DNA of 17,268 bases from the NCBI GenBank assembly GCA_027021685.1, contig JALUTW010000058.1:1-17268 (forward strand), in the 5' to 3' direction. Position 1 is the stretch's first letter, and every line of letters starts with the position of its first letter. Shown piece by piece: positions 13,407 through 17,268 of the stretch. The translations under genes were made by a program, and so were the position numbers. The notes under the pieces were generated by a model that worked only from the letters and a program-made list of their open reading frames with translations, was not told the origin of the DNA and ran no database searches. This DNA comes from Chromatiales bacterium. Its GTDB lineage: Bacteria; Pseudomonadota; Gammaproteobacteria; CAMYNG01.

Positions 13407-14639
13407 TCAGCGGAGTACCCGGATCCGGCCCCAGACCTTGTACTTCAGTCCGTTGCCACTGATGACGTAGCTGAACGGCCGGCCCCGGCGCCAGTCCTGC
13501 GGGGGCATCTCGATGGTCTTTCCGGCGACATCGTGATTTCCGGACACCTCGAAGATTTCCTCTTCTCCGCTGCAGGCACCCTTGCCGCCTACGAGTATGC
13601 CCATTGCCTTGGCGAGAAGGCGCGGGGGGATTACGTTGCGGACGTCCAGGATATCCAGGGGACCGTCGCTGTCGCAGTCCACGACCCCGATGCCGATGGT
13701 GATCCAGTCGTTCCTGCTGATGTTTCTCAGAAAGATCTCCATCTCGGGACGGTAGGTGCGGCCCGACTTGACGTTGCGTGCCCCCTTTTTGGGCCACCTG
13801 GCCGACTGGATGGAAAAATCCGCCATGCGGCCGGAGCGCATGACACCGGCGGTCAGGCCGAGGATCCAGTCGCCCGGTGAAGCACTGTCGCCGTCCTTGT
13901 ACACCTTGACGCGTTCCAGCTTGATTCCCACCGTTACCTTTCCGCCGGCCGAGGAATGGTGCCGGCCATCCGGGCGGGTACCGGGAGCGGGCCGGGCGGT
14001 GACCGTGCCCCCGCTGCGAGCCGACGGCGCGGGCCGGGCGGTGACCGTGCCTCCGCCGCGAGCCGATGGCGCGGGCCGGGCGGTGACCGTGCCTCCGGTG
14101 CGGGGCTTCGAGCCGGACTGGGCCGCGATCACATCCTTGATACGGTCAGACGGGACGAGTCCACCGTAGGGGGATCCCCTGCGGGTCCCCTGGGTCAGGG
14201 CGACGTCGTAGCGCCCGTTGCCCACCCGGCGCACCTGGATGGTGAACGGCCCGTCACTCTGAAATCTCCGCCAGATGCTTTGGGCCGTCCGGTGGCCGGG
14301 AAACGACCACTGGAGCTTGCCGTCCGCACCGGTATCCAGGCGGGCGGTGTTCCGGGGTACCCGGAATTCCAGGAAAATCACGCCGCGCTTGTTTTCTCCG
14401 GGCCGGTTCATGGCGCGGTCACGCCAGACGCATTGCCCCGCCTGCGGGCGGCCCGGATCGGTTCCGGCCCTGGCGGTCGCGGTGGCCTTGACCTTGTCGC
14501 CTTCTTCCATGGCGAACGACATGAGCGGTCCCCGGCACGCCAGGTCATAGTACCTGGCCGCAAGGGCCTCCACAGGCAGGAGGGTGGCCGTCGCCGCGGC
14601 CAGGGTGACGGTGAGCGCAAGGGAATGATGAACGTTCAT
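13407..14639 (-). CDS. Secreted protein of unknown function with a three-copy repeat linker
   Basis: A 410-residue protein with a signal peptide: MNVHHSLALTVTLAAATAT, then LLPVEALA-ARYY with likely cleavage after ALA. The first mature domain carries Cys-containing motifs YYDLACRGPLM and QCVWRDRAMN and ends near residue 160. A linker holds three 14-residue repeats (GGTVTARPAPSARG type). The second domain starts at KVTVGIKLERVKVYKDGD and includes CDSDGPLDI and GKGACSGEEEIF, suggesting an extracytoplasmic beta-rich fold. I do not recognise a family. The ATG at 14639 has GAGGAG four bases upstream; a GTG five codons earlier would include that site. The gene lies between tRNA-Cys and tRNA-Leu, opposite to the tRNAs. 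Confidence 0.8.
   Translation of the reverse strand: MNVHHSLALTVTLAAATATLLPVEALAARYYDLACRGPLMSFAMEEGDKVKATATARAGTDPGRPQAGQCVWRDRAMNRPGENKRGVIFLEFRVPRNTARLDTGADGKLQWSFPGHRTAQSIWRRFQSDGPFTIQVRRVGNGRYDVALTQGTRRGSPYGGLVPSDRIKDVIAAQSGSKPRTGGTVTARPAPSARGGGTVTARPAPSARSGGTVTARPAPGTRPDGRHHSSAGGKVTVGIKLERVKVYKDGDSASPGDWILGLTAGVMRSGRMADFSIQSARWPKKGARNVKSGRTYRPEMEIFLRNISRNDWITIGIGVVDCDSDGPLDILDVRNVIPPRLLAKAMGILVGGKGACSGEEEIFEVSGNHDVAGKTIEMPPQDWRRGRPFSYVISGNGLKYKVWGRIRVLR
13987..14105 (-). repeat. Three tandem 42-bp repeats coding the GGTVTARPAPSARG linker
   Basis: Units begin at 13987, 14029 and 14071 with the same GCGGGCCGGGCGGTGACCGT on the plus strand, giving exactly 42-bp spacing. The copies differ at a few positions. 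Each codes for 14 residues rich in Pro, Ala and Thr, consistent with a flexible extracellular linker. Confidence 0.85.
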
Positions 14640-14700
14640 GAAACTCCTCGACACGTTTTTGCTGAATTTTTGCTTGTCGGCTCCATGCCGGGAGCCGGTT

Positions 14701-14734
14701 GGACAAAATATTAGACAAATCTAATATACTGTCC
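14701..14734. promoter_or_regulatory. 34-bp dyad upstream of the secreted-protein gene
   Basis: Arms ATATTAGA and TCTAATAT surround CAAA at the centre. Outside these, after two unpaired bases on each side, GGACA and TGTCC also pair, so 13 of 15 positions are symmetric. It lies about 60 bases before the ATG at 14639 in a locally AT-rich patch. The shape suggests an operator for a dimeric repressor; a minus-strand -10 such as TATATT overlaps it. Confidence 0.6.
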
Positions 14735-15084
14735 GGTGCCCGGCCCCGTCATGTTGTCAAAACGGCCGGGGCGAAGCCATAACCAAATCCGGTGTGCGAC
14801 AATACAGCGGCGTTCCCGCTGTCGTCCATTCTGCCGTTCATTCCAAAGCTTTTCCGGCATCATGATGCCGGGGTTCCCGGACAGCGGTTCGAATCCAGCA
14901 TCCTGCCTCGCGAGTGCTTTCCTGCACCTGTCGGACGAACGGCAATCCCCGCTGGCAGCGGAAAGGCCGCTACGTTATCTTTGGCCGCGGCGGAATTTTC
15001 TCTGGTGTTCGCCGGTTGTGCCGGAACCGGTTTCGCCAGGGTATGCTGCCTTCTTCCTTCAACCTCTCCTGTCGGGCATCGCCC
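14735..15084. other. Non-coding spacer with two further hairpins
   Basis: No convincing gene in this 350-base stretch; the open frames lack ribosome sites and coding bias. It contains ACAGCGG-CGTTC-CCGCTGT (about 14806-14824) and a perfect 18-bp palindrome CCGGCATCATGATGCCGG at 14854-14871. No promoter for tRNA-Leu is obvious; GGTATGCT near 15040 is a possible -10. Confidence 0.5.
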
Positions 15085-15171
15085 GCCCGGGTGGCGAAAC
15101 AGGTAGACGCAAGGGACTTAAAATCCCTCGGAGGCGACTCCGTGCCGGTTCGAGTCCGGCCCCGGGCACCA
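15085..15171 (+). tRNA. tRNA-Leu (anticodon TAA)
   Basis: 87 bases with the long variable arm of class II tRNAs. GCCCGGG pairs with CCCGGGC, the anticodon arm is AGGGA-CTTAAAA-TCCCT with TAA at 15119-15121, the T loop is TTCGAGT, and CCA is encoded. It matches E. coli leuZ in type, which directly follows cysT there; here it is 1.76 kb away from tRNA-Cys. Confidence 0.97.
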
Positions 15172-15231
15172 TCACAATTCCCACCTGGAGACCTGGAAAT
15201 CCGTCCGCCCCCCCCTCTGACAGCGGCCCGG

Positions 15232-15259
15232 TAAAGCTCCTCGTGCCGGAGGCCGATAT
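15232..15259 (+). promoter_or_regulatory. Sigma-28 (FliA)-like promoter before the response regulator gene
   Basis: TAAAG at 15232-15236 and GCCGATAT at 15252-15259 match the flagellar sigma factor boxes. The spacing between TAAA and GCCGATAT is 16 bases, one more than the usual 15, so activity may be lower. The predicted start near 15267 leaves a leader of about 155 bases to the ATG at 15422. Confidence 0.5.
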
Positions 15260-15421
15260 GGTGTGGAATGGCGGGCATACGTGCAGCATCATGACGATTC
15301 CGGCCTCTCTGCAGGGAACATGCGCCGACAGGGACACGACAACAGCTCAAAAGGTGGCGCCGCCGGCCGTGAACCGGCAGAGTCCCACTCGCCATCGTCT
15401 CCTCCGAAACACACAACCGGC

Positions 15422-15805
15422 ATGCAGCGCATCCTGCTGGTGGAGGACAACGAGCTCAACCGCGACATGCTGGGCCGCCGCCTGGCGCGGCGTGGCTACG
15501 AAATTCTTGTCGCGGCGGACGGACATTCCGGGCTGGCACTCGCGGCCGAAGCCTCGCCTCATCTCATCCTCATGGACATGGGGCTGCCTGGCATGGACGG
15601 GTGGGAAGCCACCCGCCGACTCAAGGCCGACGTTCGTACCCGGCATATTCCCGTCATCGGTCTTTCCGCTCATGCGCTCGAAGGTGATCGCTGCCGGGCA
15701 CTGGAGTGCGGCTGCGACGACTACGACACCAAGCCGGTGGACATCGACCGCCTGGTGGCCAAGATTCGTTCCCTCCTCGAAGCCCCTCACACCGTAGCCG
15801 ACTGA
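15422..15805 (+). CDS. Single-domain response regulator
   Basis: A 127-residue receiver domain with no output domain. The acidic pair Glu8-Asp9 (LLVEDNELNRDML), phospho-acceptor Asp52 (LILMDMGLPGMDG), Ser82 (GLSAHA) and Lys104 (TKPVD) are all present, so it should be phosphorylated by a histidine kinase. The sequence around Asp52 resembles receivers of hybrid kinases and DivK-like proteins. The ATG at 15422 (MQRILLVEDN) fits the domain edge but lacks a Shine-Dalgarno; a start at 15320 would add a 34-residue unstructured tail. The sigma-28-like promoter upstream suggests coregulation with motility. Confidence 0.88.
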   Translation: MQRILLVEDNELNRDMLGRRLARRGYEILVAADGHSGLALAAEASPHLILMDMGLPGMDGWEATRRLKADVRTRHIPVIGLSAHALEGDRCRALECGCDDYDTKPVDIDRLVAKIRSLLEAPHTVAD

Positions 15806-16158
15806 AAGCCGCCGCTGGTATCACTGCTCCGCGCCACCCGTTCTCCCGGCACAAGGGTGGCGGTGGTGGAAGTCGGCCGGGATTTCCTGTCCCCATCCGT
15901 CGGGTGCGCCGCGTTACACGGGAAACTTGTCGGGTTCGCCCTTTACTGGCGTCTGGAGATCCGCTGATGGACTGCGGACGCGGCACCGGCCACAGGCACT
16001 TTCCGGATCGGGTCTGGCAATACCCAGGCCGGGTGTGCAATTGACGGCATGCCCGGGATCTGAAAATGGCAAGTCGCTGAAATTGTGGGCATCATCCGTC
16101 TATCTTCCATGCAACTCGTGAGGGAAAGATCACGCCCGAAAGATTTTCACTTCGTCCC
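15806..16158. other. Non-coding spacer before the chemotaxis operon
   Basis: No convincing gene in about 350 bases. An inverted repeat CGCCACCC (15832-15839) and GGGTGGCG (15855-15862) with a 15-base loop lies 27 bases after the response regulator stop and may be a weak terminator; there is no T-tract. Confidence 0.4.
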
Positions 16159-16185
16159 TAAAGTGCCCTGGGCTTGCGCCGATAT
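16159..16185 (+). promoter_or_regulatory. Sigma-28 (FliA) promoter of the chemotaxis operon
   Basis: TAAAGTGC (16159-16166), exactly 11 bases, then GCCGATAT (16178-16185), against the consensus TAAAGTTT-N11-GCCGATAA. Match is 6/8 and 7/8 with correct spacing. The predicted start is near 16192, which excludes the ATG at 16174 as a start for the STAS gene. Confidence 0.8.
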
Positions 16186-16239
16186 GCGGTTCAGTCCAGT
16201 GCATTTTTCTTGATGCGTACCGGCAAGGACAAGAAGGCG

Positions 16240-16587
16240 ATGGTGCAACAAAGCGATGGTCCGGCAATGACCGCCAATGAAGGCGTCCGGGATTTGCACG
16301 AGGTGGTGCTGGACGGACGGCTCGACATTTCCCGTGCCGGGGAACTCAGGGACAGGATGCTTCAGGTGCTGGAGCGTAACGAAGACGTCGAGCTCGATGC
16401 CGGTGGTGTAACGCTGGTGGATTCGGCGGCGCTCCAGGTGCTGTTGGCCTTCGTACGGGGTTGTGCGGCACGGGGCATGACCATTCACTGGAAAACAACC
16501 TCCGATGCACTGGAGGAAGCCGTACGGCTGCTGGGCCTTGCCGGGTCGCTTGGCCTGAAGACGGCACAGCCGGACACGGCCGTGTGA
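16240..16587 (+). CDS. STAS-domain protein of the chemotaxis cluster
   Basis: A 115-residue STAS protein of the anti-sigma-factor-antagonist/MlaB kind. VVLDGRLDISRAGELRDRML gives the first strand and helix, and VELDAGGVTLVDSAALQVLLAFV carries the conserved Ser of the VDSAAL motif, where such proteins may be phosphorylated. Proteins of this type often open chemosensory operons in Gammaproteobacteria, though their role there is not settled. The start is uncertain: ATG at 16240 has AAGGA about ten bases upstream, and ATG at 16213 is possible but has no ribosome site. It lies 76 bases before the cheY-like gene. Confidence 0.85.
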   Translation: MVQQSDGPAMTANEGVRDLHEVVLDGRLDISRAGELRDRMLQVLERNEDVELDAGGVTLVDSAALQVLLAFVRGCAARGMTIHWKTTSDALEEAVRLLGLAGSLGLKTAQPDTAV

Positions 16588-16663
16588 CGGGACACGGGTT
16601 CACGGCGGCGGGCCCGGCTGCTTGTGAGCACAGTTGATCGATGAATGGTTGAGGGGAAATTCG

Positions 16664-17026
16664 ATGGCAGCGATTTTGGCGGTGGATGACTCGGCTTCGA
16701 TGCGCCAGATGGTGACGTTCACCCTGCGGGAGGCGGGATATGAAGTCGTGGACGCGGCAGACGGTGTTCAGGCACTGGAGCTGGCCAAGAGCCGGCAGTT
16801 CGACCTGGTGTTGTCGGATGTCAACATGCCCAACATGGACGGCATCAGCCTGATCCGGGCCCTGCGGGAGCTGCCGGCGTACAAGTTCACGCCCATCCTG
16901 ATGCTCACCACCGAGGCCGGATCGGACAAGAAGCAGGAAGGGAAGAGCGCCGGGGCCACCGGGTGGATCGTCAAGCCATTCAATCCCGAGCAGTTGCTGA
17001 GCACCATCAAGCGTGTTGTGGGTTGA
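16664..17026 (+). CDS. CheY-like chemotaxis response regulator
   Basis: A 120-residue receiver domain, length as in CheY. Asp8 and Asp9 (ILAVDDSASMRQMV), phospho-acceptor Asp52 (LVLSDVNMPNMDG), Thr82 (MLTTEAG) and Lys104 (VKPFNPEQL) are in place. The SASMRQMVTFTLREAGY start is typical of CheY proteins encoded directly before cheA in non-enteric chemosensory operons. It would receive phosphate from CheA and act on the flagellar motor or act as a phosphate sink. The ATG at 16664 has GAGGGG about eight bases upstream; a longer frame from 16634 lacks a ribosome site. Confidence 0.93.
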   Translation: MAAILAVDDSASMRQMVTFTLREAGYEVVDAADGVQALELAKSRQFDLVLSDVNMPNMDGISLIRALRELPAYKFTPILMLTTEAGSDKKQEGKSAGATGWIVKPFNPEQLLSTIKRVVG

Positions 17027-17098
17027 GGGCATCCGTTGCGGCGCAACAGTACCGAAATCGATTTTCCAGGGAACAAATCCAACGCATCGGATCGCGCC

Positions 17099-17268
17099 AT
17101 GAGCATCGACATCTCACAGTTCCACCAGACATTCTTCGAGGAAAGCCGTGAAGGCCTGGACCTGATGGAGTCTTCGTTGCTCCAGCTGGATGTGGGTGCC
17201 GCGGATCCCGAAACGGTCAACAGCATTTTCCGTGCTGCTCACTCCATCAAGGGCGGAGCGGGGACGTT
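17099..17268 (+). CDS. cheA: CheA chemotaxis histidine kinase (partial; cut by the right edge)
   Basis: The first 56 residues are visible and form the start of the HPt (P1) domain: MSIDISQFHQTFFEESREGL, then IFRAAHSIKGGAGT with phospho-acceptor His48. CheA autophosphorylates here and passes phosphate to CheY. The ATG at 17099 lies 72 bases after the cheY-like gene and has only a weak GGA upstream. Order STAS-cheY-cheA suggests a complete chemosensory operon continues to the right. Confidence 0.95.
   Translation, partial: MSIDISQFHQTFFEESREGLDLMESSLLQLDVGAADPETVNSIFRAAHSIKGGAGT

Noticed and set aside
14875..14900. GGTTCGAATCC near 14886, like a tRNA T-arm and a possible attachment-site remnant
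   Set aside because: The flanking bases pair in only two positions and no acceptor stem is present, so a tRNA fragment is not supported.
13330..15084. Insertion sequence or prophage origin of the DNA between tRNA-Cys and tRNA-Leu
   Set aside because: No transposase, integrase or terminal repeats are visible, and no clear direct repeat of the tRNA-Cys end was found.
14736..15797. A 353-codon plus-strand frame running through tRNA-Leu and the response regulator
   Set aside because: It crosses a complete tRNA gene and overlaps the real receiver-domain gene in another frame; no ribosome site or family pattern.

Overview
The window comes from a high-GC gammaproteobacterium that oxidises sulfur through the reverse-type dissimilatory sulfite reductase (rDsr) pathway. 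The evidence is a minus-strand dsrA-B-E-F-H-C-M-K block in the order known from Allochromatium vinosum and relatives, with a complete DsrEFH set, which is typical of sulfur oxidisers and not of sulfate reducers. A uvrC-pgsA-tRNA-Gly-tRNA-Cys-tRNA-Leu(UAA) neighbourhood, also found in E. coli, points to Gammaproteobacteria. Two sigma-28-like promoters in front of chemotaxis-type genes suggest a motile cell. I cannot name a genus.

Layout. (1) 1-5776, minus strand: the dsr operon, cut at the left edge inside dsrK. (2) 5777-6100: a divergent regulatory spacer with a candidate dsr promoter and two inverted repeats. (3) 6101-8645, plus strand: an unusual cluster of a TauD/TfdA-type dioxygenase, a 64-residue protein, a Cas6-like protein with no CRISPR array or other cas gene nearby, a DsrC paralogue lacking both functional cysteines, and a 67-residue protein, closed by a strong terminator. 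(4) 8709-9799, minus strand: a PKHD-type Fe(II)/2-oxoglutarate hydroxylase and a protein that looks like a degenerate receiver domain. (5) 9930-13327, plus strand: family 5 uracil-DNA glycosylase, uvrC, pgsA, tRNA-Gly and tRNA-Cys. (6) 13398-15171: a secreted protein gene on the minus strand and a spacer with a striking 34-bp dyad, separating tRNA-Cys from tRNA-Leu. (7) 15232-17268, plus strand: a single-domain response regulator, then a STAS protein, a CheY-like regulator and the start of cheA.

How the parts fit. DsrAB with DsrC, DsrEFH and the DsrMK membrane complex oxidise persulfidic sulfur to sulfite and pass electrons to the membrane. The plus-strand cluster diverges from the dsr operon and carries a DsrC paralogue without redox cysteines, so it is probably linked to sulfur metabolism or its regulation. 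The Cas6-like protein suggests an RNA-processing or RNA-binding step there. Two similar stem-loops (core ATCCC-NATT-GGGAT) lie before the dioxygenase gene and after the DsrC-like gene and are candidate operators or RNA targets. This cluster is the best candidate for an undescribed system. The rest is DNA repair, phospholipid synthesis, tRNA and chemotaxis housekeeping.
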